DNA of 64,000 nucleotides from Marinobacter sp. (lineage in GTDB: Bacteria; Pseudomonadota; Gammaproteobacteria; Pseudomonadales; Oleiphilaceae). The position numbers and the translations under genes are program-made. Position 1 is the first letter of the stretch. Each line of letters begins with the position of its first letter. The notes under the pieces are model-generated. The model saw nothing but the letters and a program-made list of their open reading frames with translations. It was not told the origin of the DNA and did no database searches. This document shows, one piece after another, positions 1 through 10,098 of this stretch. The DNA is taken from NCBI GenBank assembly GCA_029264995.1, contig JAJUKC010000003.1, forward strand, positions 27,857 to 91,856. Direction: 5' to 3'.

Positions 1-618
1 CGAGCGGAACAGAAACTGAAAACCCGTCGCGCACTGATGGACGCCGCCCTCGCTCAGCTGAGCGCAGACCGGGGCTTTGGCAGCCTGAGTTTGCGGGAAG
101 TGGCCCGGGAGGCCGGCATTGCCCCCACCTCCTTTTATCGGCACTTCGCCGAGCTGGACGAACTTGGCCTGGCCCTGGTGGACGAAGGCGGCGTGGCCCT
201 GCGACAGCTGATGCGCCAGGCCCGTAAACGTATTGCCCGGGACGGCAGTGCGATTTCCACTTCGGTGGATACCTTCATGGAGTACCTGGGCAACAACGCC
301 AACCTGTTCCGCCTGATGCTGCGGGAGCGCACCGGCGTATCCAAGCCGTTCCGGACGGCGGTGAAAGCAGAGATCGACCATTTCGTAACGGAGCTGGCCG
401 ACGACCTTGGCCGGTTTGCCGACGAACAGAACAAACCCCTTGCGGAAGCCAGGATTGTCGCCGAAGCCATGGTGACACTGGTCTTCAATCAGGGCGCTGA
501 GGCGCTGGATGCAACCCCGAAAGAGCGTGAAGAACTCAAGCAGAAACTGAAAACCGAGCTGAGAATGATTCTGGTAGGTTCCCAGACCCTGGCCCAGTGG
601 CAGCAGGGTCTGGATTGA
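1..618 (+). CDS. fabR: FabR/DesT-type TetR-family regulator of unsaturated fatty acid genes (5' end outside window)
   Basis: The reading frame is open from base 1, so the true start lies upstream; the first in-frame ATG (37) falls inside the DNA-binding domain. The visible protein has a TetR helix-turn-helix ([20 protein letters not shown]) followed by a helical ligand domain with the family segment [12 protein letters not shown]. This closely matches E. coli FabR from memory; Pseudomonas DesT is the other close relative. Both repress fatty-acid desaturation or unsaturated fatty acid genes according to acyl-CoA/ACP saturation. The target gene is probably upstream, outside the window. FabR versus DesT cannot be decided without that neighbour. 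It converges on the HIT gene with an 11-base gap. Confidence 0.85.
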   Translation, partial: RAEQKLKTRRALMDAALAQLSADRGFGSLSLREVAREAGIAPTSFYRHFAELDELGLALVDEGGVALRQLMRQARKRIARDGSAISTSVDTFMEYLGNNANLFRLMLRERTGVSKPFRTAVKAEIDHFVTELADDLGRFADEQNKPLAEARIVAEAMVTLVFNQGAEALDATPKEREELKQKLKTELRMILVGSQTLAQWQQGLD

Positions 619-629
619 GCTACTAAAGC

Positions 630-1040
630 TTAGGCAAGTTGCTCAAGTAGCGGCTGCAGCTTTGCTTTCACACTGGCTAGCTGCTCTTCTGTGTAAGGCA
701 CAGGAGGCTGCTTGCCCCATACCGGGCCGGGCCACGCGGCATCGCCCTCAAACCTCACAATATGATGCAGATGAAGCTGCGGCACCATATTGCCCAGCGC
801 CGCCACATTCATTTTGTCGCCGCCAAACAGCTGCATCATCCCCTCACTCAATGCAGAGGACTCGAACAGCAGGCGTTGCTGCTGCTCGTTCGGCAACTCA
901 TAGATTTCCCGAATGCCTGATATGCGGGGTACCAGGATAACCCAGGGCCAGGTGTTGTCGTTCATCAGCAAGACATCACACAGACGGCTTTCCCCCAGCT
1001 TGTGGGTATCCGCCGCCAAACGCTCGTGAAGCTGGAACAT
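630..1040 (-). CDS. HIT-domain protein, Gln-His-His variant of the histidine triad
   Basis: A 136-residue protein of the histidine-triad superfamily, which hydrolyses or transfers nucleotides. The signature reads PQLHLHHIVR, so the first histidine of the HxHxHxx triad is glutamine while the second and third remain. The segment MNVAALGNMVPQLHLHH is typical of the Pseudomonas-type subfamily. The start at 1040 has a GAGGGG ribosome site; a longer frame to 1097 would run into ugd. It follows ugd by 19 bases and is probably the last gene of tadA-galE-ugd-HIT. The substrate is unknown. Confidence 0.85.
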   Translation of the reverse strand: MFQLHERLAADTHKLGESRLCDVLLMNDNTWPWVILVPRISGIREIYELPNEQQQRLLFESSALSEGMMQLFGGDKMNVAALGNMVPQLHLHHIVRFEGDAAWPGPVWGKQPPVPYTEEQLASVKAKLQPLLEQLA

Positions 1041-1059
1041 CAACACCCCTCCCCGACCG

Positions 1060-2406
1060 TCAGACCGCTGAATGGAACTGGTTACGGCCGCGGCCAATGG
1101 CGTAGTAGATCAGGCCATGACGATCCAGCATTTCCGGCTCGTACAGATTGCGACCATCAAACACCACCGGCTCACTCAGGGTTGAGGCAATCACATCAAA
1201 GTCCGGTGACCGGAATTCTTTCCACTCGGTGCAGATCACCAATACGTCAGCCCCCTTCAACGCCTGTTCCTTGGTACCGCACAAAGTCAGTCCCTCGTGA
1301 TCCCCGTAGATGCGCTGGGTTTCTTCCATGGCTTCCGGATCGAAAGCCTGCACCTTCGCACCGGCTTTCCAGAGATCTTCCATCAGGGTGCGGGACGACG
1401 CTTCGCGCATATCGTCGGTGTTGGGCTTGAACGCCAGCCCCCACAGCGCCACGGTCTTGCCCTTCAGGTCACCCTGGAAGTAATGCGAGACCTTGTCGAA
1501 CAGCACGTGCTTCTGGGCATAGTTGACGGCTTCCACTGCATTCAGCAGCTTGGATTCGTAATCACAGTCGCGGGCGGTGCGGGCCAGGGCCTGCACATCT
1601 TTCGGGAAGCAGGAACCGCCGTAACCGCAACCCGGGTAAATAAAGTGATAACCGATACGCGGGTCAGAACCGATACCCCGGCGCACTTCTTCAATATCCG
1701 CACCCAGCCGCTCGGCCAGGTTTGCCACTTCGTTCATGAAGCTGATCTTGGTGGCCAGCATGGCGTTAGCGGCGTACTTGGTCAGCTCCGCAGAACGGAT
1801 GTCCATGAAGATCATGCGATCGTGGTTGCGGTTGAACGGGTAGTACACTTCCCGCAACAGATCCGCCGCCTTTTCGCTCTCGGTGCCAACTACAATCCGG
1901 TCCGGCTTCATGAAATCGTTGATGGCAGCGCCTTCTTTCAGGAATTCCGGGTTAGACACCACGTCAAAATCCAGTTCCAGCCCCCGCTTGTCCAACTGGG
2001 CACGAACCGCCGCCTTGACCTTGTCGCCAGTCCCGACCGGTACGGTGGACTTGTCCACCACCACCTTGTAATCCTCCATGTGCTGGCCAATGGATTTCGC
2101 CACGGCCAGAACATACTGAAGATCCGCAGAACCATCTTCATCCGGTGGCGTGCCAACGGCAATAAACTGGAGAGTGCCGTGTTTGACCGCCTCTTCAGTG
2201 TCCGTGGTAAATGCCAGGCGACCAGCCTCAACGGTGTGCTTGACGATGTTGTCCAGGCCCGGCTCGTAAATAGGAATCTGGCCGTTCTTCAGTTTTTCGA
2301 TCTTGCCCTGGTCAACGTCCATGCACAGCACGTGGTGCCCGACATCCGCCAGACAGGCGCCGGTCACAAGCCCGACATAACCGGTTCCAAAAATCGTAAT
2401 CTTCAT
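1060..2406 (-). CDS. ugd: UDP-glucose 6-dehydrogenase
   Basis: Oxidises UDP-glucose to UDP-glucuronate with two NAD+, supplying acidic sugars for exopolysaccharide or LPS. The 448-residue protein has the N-terminal Rossmann motif [10 protein letters not shown] (residues 7-16), the central helical dimer domain, and the catalytic cysteine in GGSCFPKD (Cys266), with the conserved lysine and asparagine in [13 protein letters not shown]. Length is usual for the family. It lies 33 bases downstream of galE in the same direction; GalE supplies or drains the UDP-glucose/galactose pool that Ugd uses. Confidence 0.96.
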   Translation of the reverse strand: MKITIFGTGYVGLVTGACLADVGHHVLCMDVDQGKIEKLKNGQIPIYEPGLDNIVKHTVEAGRLAFTTDTEEAVKHGTLQFIAVGTPPDEDGSADLQYVLAVAKSIGQHMEDYKVVVDKSTVPVGTGDKVKAAVRAQLDKRGLELDFDVVSNPEFLKEGAAINDFMKPDRIVVGTESEKAADLLREVYYPFNRNHDRMIFMDIRSAELTKYAANAMLATKISFMNEVANLAERLGADIEEVRRGIGSDPRIGYHFIYPGCGYGGSCFPKDVQALARTARDCDYESKLLNAVEAVNYAQKHVLFDKVSHYFQGDLKGKTVALWGLAFKPNTDDMREASSRTLMEDLWKAGAKVQAFDPEAMEETQRIYGDHEGLTLCGTKEQALKGADVLVICTEWKEFRSPDFDVIASTLSEPVVFDGRNLYEPEMLDRHGLIYYAIGRGRNQFHSAV

Positions 2407-2439
2407 GCAACTCTTCCTGAAAATTTAGAATGAAAACTG

Positions 2440-3429
2440 TCAGTGGCCTGCTTTCTTTTGCTGCCAGATCTTTTCCCAGGCCAGCGCGGTCCGCACAATG
2501 GTATTCAGATCGTCGTAATCCGGCTGCCAGCCCAGCACGCTCTTGATCCGTGTATTATCGGCCATCAGCGCGGCCGGGTCGCCGGCTCGGCGTCCGGTTT
2601 CCTGTACCGGGAAATCAACGCCGGACTCGGCTTTCACCACATCGATCACTTCACGCACGGTGAAACCACGGCCATAACCGCAATTGAGTACCTGGGACTC
2701 GCCACCTTTGGCCATATAATCCAGCGCCATAACATGGGCCTTGGCCAGATCTTCCACGTGGATGTAGTCACGGATACAGGTACCGTCACGAGTCTCGTAG
2801 TCGGTGCCAAACACACTCATGCCGTCTCGCTGCCCGGTCACGCACTCGCAGGCTACCTTGATCAGGTGCGTTGCCTCCGGCGTTGCCTGCCCCAACAAGC
2901 CGTCCGAATTGGCGCCGGCCACATTGAAATAGCGCAGGATCACGTAATTCAGACTGCTGGCAGCGGCGAGGTCCATCATCATGCGCTCGCTCATCATTTT
3001 CGAAGCGCCGTAAGGGTTGATGGGGGACAGCGGAAGGTCTTCGGTCAGCACCGTTTCTTCCGGCATGCCATACACAGCGGCCGTGGAGGAGAACACCATG
3101 TAGGGCACCTGGTGGTGCTCTACCGCCTTGAGAAGGTTCAGGGTGTTCCGGGTGTTGTTGCTGTAGTACTTGAGGGGGTTGGAAACGGATTCCGGTACCA
3201 CGATATTGGCGGCAAAGTGCAGTACCGCCTCGAACTTATGCTGCGAAAAAACCGCACTGAGGGCTTGCTCATCGGCAAGGTCGCCGACCACCAGCTCGCC
3301 GGCGGTCACCGCCCATCGATAGCCGGTGGAAAGATTGTCGAAAACCACAATGTCGTGGCCTGCTGCTGCCAGCTGCCGGACCACATGACTGCCGATATAT
3401 CCGGCACCGCCGGTAACAAGTACTTTCAC
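2440..3429 (-). CDS. galE: UDP-glucose 4-epimerase
   Basis: Interconverts UDP-glucose and UDP-galactose. The 329-residue short-chain dehydrogenase fold has the NAD-binding GGAGYIGSH (residues 7-15), the catalytic Ser/Thr in FSSTAAVYG and the YxxxK pair as Tyr140 and Lys144 (YGASK). The C-terminal substrate region has the usual VLNCGYGRGFTVREVI. It starts 6 bases after tadA and precedes ugd, so it belongs to a four-gene leftward operon for nucleotide-sugar supply rather than to a galactose catabolic cluster; no galK or galT is present. Confidence 0.95.
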   Translation of the reverse strand: MKVLVTGGAGYIGSHVVRQLAAAGHDIVVFDNLSTGYRWAVTAGELVVGDLADEQALSAVFSQHKFEAVLHFAANIVVPESVSNPLKYYSNNTRNTLNLLKAVEHHQVPYMVFSSTAAVYGMPEETVLTEDLPLSPINPYGASKMMSERMMMDLAAASSLNYVILRYFNVAGANSDGLLGQATPEATHLIKVACECVTGQRDGMSVFGTDYETRDGTCIRDYIHVEDLAKAHVMALDYMAKGGESQVLNCGYGRGFTVREVIDVVKAESGVDFPVQETGRRAGDPAALMADNTRIKSVLGWQPDYDDLNTIVRTALAWEKIWQQKKAGH

Positions 3430-3435
3430 GCAGAG

Positions 3436-3939
3436 TTACTCCTTCCCTGAATTCTGTTTACGCCGCCGCCGAATCTCCGCCCGCCGCCGGCTGAAAAAAT
3501 CACTGATAACCTGGCCGCACTCGTCTTCCAGGACACTGCCTTCCGCTTCTACTTGCCAGTTAAGGTGGGCCTCGTCCAGCGTACGCCGGGCAGATTCTAC
3601 CGCGCCCGCTTTGGGCTCACGGGCACCATACACAAGGCGACTGATGCGGCTGTGCACTATGGCTCCCACACACATGGTGCAAGGCTCCAGGGTGACGTAT
3701 AAGGTTGCCCCGGTCAGCCGGTAATTTCCTGCCCTGGCAGAGGCATCGCGCAAGGCCCGAATCTCCGCATGGGCCGTGGGGTCGCAACCGGTAATGGGTG
3801 CATTGTAACCCACGCCCAGCTCCTGGCCATCACGGACCACAATCGCACCAACGGGCACTTCGCCTATCGAGGCCGCCCGTTCCGCCAGCATCAGCGCACG
3901 AGCCATCCAGTATTCGTCATTCTTTGGTAATTCCGACAT
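3436..3939 (-). CDS. tadA: tRNA-specific adenosine deaminase TadA
   Basis: Converts A34 to inosine in the anticodon of tRNA-Arg(ACG). The 167-residue cytidine-deaminase fold carries the zinc site as HAE (His57, Glu59) and PCTMC (Cys87, Cys90). The C-terminus is short and basic (RRRAEIRRRRKQ). In Pseudomonas tadA lies near guaA, as here, but a zinc alcohol dehydrogenase sits between them. It is the first gene of the leftward tadA-galE-ugd-HIT run. Confidence 0.95.
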   Translation of the reverse strand: MSELPKNDEYWMARALMLAERAASIGEVPVGAIVVRDGQELGVGYNAPITGCDPTAHAEIRALRDASARAGNYRLTGATLYVTLEPCTMCVGAIVHSRISRLVYGAREPKAGAVESARRTLDEAHLNWQVEAEGSVLEDECGQVISDFFSRRRAEIRRRRKQNSGKE

Positions 3940-4052
3940 AAACGCGGCTCTGCTGATAACGCCTTATACAACTACGATATTGCCCAACCCCGAAAGCGCC
4001 ACGAAAATACCATTATTCGCCGTCTTAACCAAGCGACGGCCCAAGCGGGCCC

Positions 4053-4109
4053 GCACTGAAAGCAGAATTTTCACTTAGACAACTGTCATACCTTTTCACC
4101 TTTCAGTGC
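4053..4109. promoter_or_regulatory. Inverted repeat at the alcohol dehydrogenase promoter
   Basis: GCACTGAAAG (4053-4062) and CTTTCAGTGC (4100-4109) are perfect 10-base inverted arms 37 bases apart. The right arm ends one base before TATACT (4111-4116), a good -10 hexamer, so a protein bound there would cover the promoter spacer. A further TTTCAGTCAGTGC lies at 4130-4142. No good -35 hexamer is present, which fits an activated promoter. Operator function is inferred. Confidence 0.45.
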
Positions 4110-4210
4110 CTATACTGACGTAGGTCATGTTTCAGTCAGTGCAGTCCGTGCAAGACTTACAAGAACCTGAATCGCATCTGCAGCCGCAGACCCTTCAAGG
4201 AGAGAACGTT

Positions 4211-5242
4211 ATGAAAGCATTGGTATTTCACGGACCAGGCAAGCGCAGTTGGGAAGACAAGCCGAAACCCGCAATCGAGAAACCCACAGATGCCGTGGTG
4301 CGCATCACCCATACCACCATTTGCGGCACCGACCTGCACATCCTGAAAGGCGATGTGCCAGCGGTCACGAAAGGTCGCACTCTCGGCCACGAAGGCGTGG
4401 GAGTGGTCGAAGAAGTGGGTGACGGAGTAAGTAACATCAAGGTTGGCGACAAAGTGTTGATTTCCTGCGTCACCTCCTGCGGGCGTTGCGACTACTGTAA
4501 GCGCGGCATCTATGCCCACTGCCGGGACGGCGGCTGGATTCTGGGGCATTTGATCGATGGCACCCAGGCCGAGTATGTACGCATCCCCCATGCCGACAAC
4601 AGCCTGTACCACCTGCCTTCAGGAATGGACCCGGCTGCTGCGGTGATGCTCAGCGACATCCTGCCCACAGGACACGAGATTGGCGCTCTCGCCGGCGAAG
4701 TCAAACTGGGGGACACAGTCGCCATCATCGGCGCCGGCCCCATCGGACTGGCCGCCGTAATGACCTCCCGCTTCTACTCACCGGCGCGTATCATCATGAT
4801 TGATCCGGACGAGAACCGCCTGGCAATGGCCAGGATGCTGGGGGCCACAGACACCATCGCCCGAGACCCCATCGAAACCATCAAAGAACTGACCAACGGT
4901 GAGGGTGTAGACGTTGCCATGGAGGCGGTCGGCATACCTGAGACCTTCGATATCTGCCAGAGCATCATTCGCGCTGGCGGCAACATCGCGAATATCGGCG
5001 TACACGGCAAAAGCGTAGAGTTCCGGCTGCAGGACCTGTGGATCAAAAACATCACGGTACGCACCGGCTTGGTGAGCACCAACACCATTCCGGTGCTGAT
5101 GAAGGTCGTCGAGAGTGGCGATGTGAAGCCGGAGGACCTGGTCACACACCGCCTCAAGCTCAACGATATCGAAAAAGCCTACGACATCTTCAGCCAGGCG
5201 GCGAAGGAGAAAGCAGTCAAGATGTTGCTGACCGCCGAATGA
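4211..5242 (+). CDS. Zinc-dependent alcohol dehydrogenase (MDR superfamily)
   Basis: A 343-residue medium-chain dehydrogenase that should oxidise a primary or secondary alcohol with NAD(P)+. Catalytic zinc ligands are visible as Cys38 (ICGTD) and GHE (His60, Glu61); the structural zinc site is Cys90, Cys93, Cys96 and Cys104. The Rossmann motif is IGAGPIG. The start at 4211 follows AAGGAGAG at the right spacing; a frame opening at 4127 has no ribosome site. It is a single gene between tadA and guaA, transcribed against both. The upstream inverted repeat suggests dedicated control. The natural alcohol cannot be told from sequence. Confidence 0.9.
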   Translation: MKALVFHGPGKRSWEDKPKPAIEKPTDAVVRITHTTICGTDLHILKGDVPAVTKGRTLGHEGVGVVEEVGDGVSNIKVGDKVLISCVTSCGRCDYCKRGIYAHCRDGGWILGHLIDGTQAEYVRIPHADNSLYHLPSGMDPAAAVMLSDILPTGHEIGALAGEVKLGDTVAIIGAGPIGLAAVMTSRFYSPARIIMIDPDENRLAMARMLGATDTIARDPIETIKELTNGEGVDVAMEAVGIPETFDICQSIIRAGGNIANIGVHGKSVEFRLQDLWIKNITVRTGLVSTNTIPVLMKVVESGDVKPEDLVTHRLKLNDIEKAYDIFSQAAKEKAVKMLLTAE

Positions 5243-5255
5243 CGACCTGAAAACG

Positions 5256-5289
5256 AAAAAAGGCGGCAAGCATCCCTGCTTGCCGCCTT
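5256..5289 (-). terminator. Rho-independent terminator of guaA, shared stem with the alcohol dehydrogenase
   Basis: AAGGCGGCAAGCA (5260-5272) pairs perfectly with TGCTTGCCGCCTT (5277-5289) around a 4-base loop. Read leftward from guaA the stem is followed by a run of six T, so it is a strong terminator for guaA; read rightward there is no T tract, so termination of the alcohol dehydrogenase is less certain. Confidence 0.85.
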
Positions 5290-5309
5290 CCGGCTCTAGC
5301 CTGCCCGAC

Positions 5310-6887
5310 TCATTCCCATTCAATGGTCGCGGGCGGCTTGGACGAAATATCGTAGGTCACCCGTGATACTCCGGAAATCTCGTTGATAATCCGGTTGGAT
5401 ACGGTTTCCAGCAGTTCGTACGGGAGCCGCGCCCAGCGTGCGGTCATAAAGTCCACGGTTTCCACGGCACGAATCGCAATCACGTATTCGTAGCGGCGGG
5501 CATCACCCACCACACCCACCGACTTCACCGGCAGGAACACGGCAAAGGCCTGGCTGGTCTTGTGGTACAGGTCCGCCCGGTGCAGCTCTTCCAGGAAAAT
5601 GGCGTCTGCGCGGCGCAGAATCTCGGCGTACTCTTTCTTCACTTCGCCAAGGATACGCACACCCAGGCCCGGCCCCGGGAACGGGTGGCGATAAACCATG
5701 TCGTAAGGCAGGCCAAGCTCAAGGCCAATCTTGCGGACCTCGTCCTTAAACAGCTCGCGCAGCGGCTCTACCAGTTTCATCTTCATGGTTTCCGGCAAGC
5801 CACCGACATTATGGTGCGACTTGATGACATGGGCTTTACCGGTTTTGGACGCAGCGGATTCAATCACGTCCGGATAGATGGTGCCCTGGGCCAGCCAGTT
5901 CACATCCTTGATCTTCGCGGCTTCAGCATCAAACACGTCAATAAAGGTGTTACCGATGATCTTACGCTTCTGCTCCGGATCGTTCACGCCCTTGAGCTTG
6001 GACAGGAAGAGATCTTCGGCATCGGCCCGGATTACCTTCACACCCATGTTGCTGGCGAACATGTCCATCACCTGGTCGCCCTCGTGCAGGCGCAGCAGGC
6101 CGTTGTCCACGAATACGCAGGTCAGCTGGTCACCAATGGCCTTGTGTAGCAGTGCGGCGGTAACCGAGGAATCCACACCACCGGACAGGCCCAGCAGCAC
6201 CTTGTCGGAACCTACCTGCTCGCGAATCTGCCGAACGGCATCGTCAACGATCTTGGCCGGGGTCCACAGAGCCTCACAGCCGGAGATGGTCAGGACAAAG
6301 TGCTCGAGGATGCGCTTGCCCTGCAGGGTGTGAGTCACTTCCGGGTGGAACTGAACGCCGTACAGGTTGCGGCTCAGGTCCTGCATGGCGGCAATCGGCG
6401 CGCTCTCAGTGGAGGCCAACAGCTCGAAGCCTTCCGGCATGGCGACCACCTTGTCACCGTGGCTCATCCAGACGTCCAGCAGGGAATCACCAGCCGGCGT
6501 CAGGTGGTCGGTAATGTCTGCCAGCAGCGGGCCCTTGGCACGAACCTTCACCTGGGCATAACCGAACTCGCGCTTCTCGGAGCTGGCCACCCGGCCACCA
6601 AGCTGCTCGGCCATGGTCTGCATGCCGTAGCAAATACCCAGCACCGGGATGCCTTTGTCGAACAGGCCTTCCGGAGCACGGGGACCACCCAGCTGGGTTA
6701 CCGACTCCGGACCACCGGCCAGAATGATGCCTTTGGGATTGAACTCGGCGAGCTCTTCGTCGGTGATATCAAAGGCTTTGATCTCGCAGTACACGCCGAT
6801 TTCCCGAACGCGGCGGGCGATCAACTGGGTGTACTGGGAACCGAAATCAAGAATCAGGATACGGTGGTCGTGAATGTTCTGAGCCAT
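5310..6887 (-). CDS. guaA: GMP synthase (glutamine-hydrolysing)
   Basis: Aminates XMP to GMP using glutamine and ATP. The 525-residue protein has the class I amidotransferase domain first (Cys86 in GICYGMQ; His in [10 protein letters not shown]), then the ATP pyrophosphatase P-loop [10 protein letters not shown], then the C-terminal dimer domain ending PPATIEWE. It lies 64 bases downstream of guaB with a terminator hairpin in between, so expression may be tuned separately from guaB. Confidence 0.98.
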   Translation of the reverse strand: MAQNIHDHRILILDFGSQYTQLIARRVREIGVYCEIKAFDITDEELAEFNPKGIILAGGPESVTQLGGPRAPEGLFDKGIPVLGICYGMQTMAEQLGGRVASSEKREFGYAQVKVRAKGPLLADITDHLTPAGDSLLDVWMSHGDKVVAMPEGFELLASTESAPIAAMQDLSRNLYGVQFHPEVTHTLQGKRILEHFVLTISGCEALWTPAKIVDDAVRQIREQVGSDKVLLGLSGGVDSSVTAALLHKAIGDQLTCVFVDNGLLRLHEGDQVMDMFASNMGVKVIRADAEDLFLSKLKGVNDPEQKRKIIGNTFIDVFDAEAAKIKDVNWLAQGTIYPDVIESAASKTGKAHVIKSHHNVGGLPETMKMKLVEPLRELFKDEVRKIGLELGLPYDMVYRHPFPGPGLGVRILGEVKKEYAEILRRADAIFLEELHRADLYHKTSQAFAVFLPVKSVGVVGDARRYEYVIAIRAVETVDFMTARWARLPYELLETVSNRIINEISGVSRVTYDISSKPPATIEWE

Positions 6888-6903
6888 GGAGTCCTCGGGC
6901 TTT

Positions 6904-6935
6904 AAAAAAACAACGCGGCCCGGAAACCGGGCCGC
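6904..6935 (-). terminator. Terminator or attenuator between guaB and guaA
   Basis: GCGGCCCGG (6915-6923) pairs with CCGGGCCGC (6927-6935) around a 3-base loop. On the leftward transcript the stem is followed after four bases by seven T (6910-6904). It lies between the guaB stop and the guaA start, so it should reduce or separate guaA transcription unless guaA has its own promoter. Confidence 0.75.
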
Positions 6936-6951
6936 ATCAGATCAGGCAGAA

Positions 6952-8490
<1,539 letters not shown>

Positions 8491-8501
8491 TTAATCGATC
8501 T

Positions 8502-8530
8502 ATTATAAAGTGGTGCGTAAGGACAGTAAA
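8502..8530 (-). promoter_or_regulatory. Probable sigma-70 promoter of guaB
   Basis: On the minus strand TTTACT (8530-8525) and a perfect TATAAT (8507-8502) are 17 bases apart, placing the transcript start near 8495, about 80 bases before guaB. I saw no PurR-type palindrome beside it. Confidence 0.65.
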
Positions 8531-8629
8531 CCGCGCGGTTTTTGCCATTTGGTTGCATCTTTTTGAATTTCCGTTATTTTTGGCCATCTCTTTCGGCTAT
8601 TGCTTATGAATAATCCTGGAGCCCGCCCT

Positions 8630-9985
8630 GTGAGCACCCCCTATCCGGACACCCGCCCACGAGCACTAACGGTCAGTGAGCTCAATCACCAGGCGCGCCA
8701 CCTGCTGGAATCAAGCTTTATGCAGGTCTGGGTTGAAGGGGAGCTCTCCGGCTTTTCCAGACCTTCCTCCGGGCACTGGTATTTCTCGCTCAAAGATCAG
8801 AAATGCCAGATCCGCTGTGCCATGTTCCGTGGTGCCAACCAGCGCATCCGCACCCTGCCCCGGGAAGGTGACCAGATCCGGATTCGCGGCAAGGTGACCC
8901 TGTACGAGAACCGCGGCGATTTCCAGATCATCGTGGAACACCTCGAACCCGCTGGCCTCGGTGCGCTCCAGCAGGCTTTCGAGGCACTCAAAGCGAGACT
9001 CCAGGGCGAAGGCCTGTTTGATCCAGCCCGAAAGAAACCGATTCCCGCCACGCCCAGACATATTGGTGTCGTTACCTCGCCAACTGGCGCCGCCATCCAC
9101 GATATTTTGACGGTACTCAAGCGGCGCTGCCCGGCTATTCCGGTTACGCTCTATCCCACCGCCGTTCAGGGCCAGGCGGCCACCGCAGATATCGTCCAGG
9201 CCATTGACCGTGCTCAACGGCACGGTCTCGCCGATGTCCTGATCATCGGCCGGGGTGGCGGCTCCCTGGAAGATCTGTGGTGCTTTAACGAAGAAGCCGT
9301 CGCCCGGGCCATTGCCGCCTGCTCCATCCCTACCGTCAGCGCCGTTGGCCATGAGGTTGACGTCACCATTGCTGATTTTGTCGCGGACCTGAGAACCCCC
9401 ACGCCGTCGGCAGCCGCTGAAAAGATTTCACCCGACCAGCAGGACTGGCTCCGCCGCCTGGCTGAGCAGCAGGGGCGGCTTGGCCAGTCTGCACGCCGCT
9501 TATTGCAAAGGCTGGATAACCAGTTGGGGCACCTGTCTGCCCGGCTCCGGGATCCTCGACGGGAACTGCTGGAAAAGGCGCAACGCATGGATGAGCTTGA
9601 GATGCGGCTGAATAAGGCGATCAGTGGCAGACTGGGCCAGCAGAAGCAGAAAACCGATTACCTGCTTCAACGGATGAGCGCGCAATCCCCACGCCGAACC
9701 CTGAAAACCGCAAGTGAACAGACCCAACAGCTCGAGGAACGCCTGACACTCGCGGCCCGGCACCTGCTGCGCCAAAAAGACGAGCGATTGCAGCACATTG
9801 CACAAACCCTTCATGTGGTCAGCCCTCTGGCCACCCTCGGAAGAGGCTACGCCATCGTCAAAGACGACAATGACCGGATCGTTCGCAAGGCTGGTGATCT
9901 GGAAACTGGCAGTCAGATTACCGCAAGACTTGGTCACGGCTCGGTGTCCGCCCGGGTGACAGAGATCAATTCTTCGAGCGAATAG
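8630..9985 (+). CDS. xseA: Exodeoxyribonuclease VII large subunit
   Basis: Large subunit of the nuclease that digests single-stranded DNA from both ends. About 451 residues: an N-terminal OB-fold ([17 protein letters not shown]), the catalytic region with [10 protein letters not shown] and [29 protein letters not shown], then a long helical segment. The GTG at 8630 has a GGAG ribosome site eight bases upstream and aligns with E. coli XseA; an ATG at 8606 is possible but has no ribosome site. xseB is not adjacent. Confidence 0.94.
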   Translation: MSTPYPDTRPRALTVSELNHQARHLLESSFMQVWVEGELSGFSRPSSGHWYFSLKDQKCQIRCAMFRGANQRIRTLPREGDQIRIRGKVTLYENRGDFQIIVEHLEPAGLGALQQAFEALKARLQGEGLFDPARKKPIPATPRHIGVVTSPTGAAIHDILTVLKRRCPAIPVTLYPTAVQGQAATADIVQAIDRAQRHGLADVLIIGRGGGSLEDLWCFNEEAVARAIAACSIPTVSAVGHEVDVTIADFVADLRTPTPSAAAEKISPDQQDWLRRLAEQQGRLGQSARRLLQRLDNQLGHLSARLRDPRRELLEKAQRMDELEMRLNKAISGRLGQQKQKTDYLLQRMSAQSPRRTLKTASEQTQQLEERLTLAARHLLRQKDERLQHIAQTLHVVSPLATLGRGYAIVKDDNDRIVRKAGDLETGSQITARLGHGSVSARVTEINSSSE

Positions 9986-10098
9986 AGCCGCAGAGCCTGG
10001 CAACTACGCCTATGGTCTACTAGCCCCGGATTTCAAAGCTCCTAAAGTTGTCAATAACAACGATAAAACAACAACACGGACAACCGAGGTGGAGCACA

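Noticed and set aside
1297..2433. A 378-residue open frame antisense to ugd
   Set aside because: It is the mirror of a well-matched gene, has a composition typical of antisense GC-rich coding DNA, no ribosome site and no family motif.
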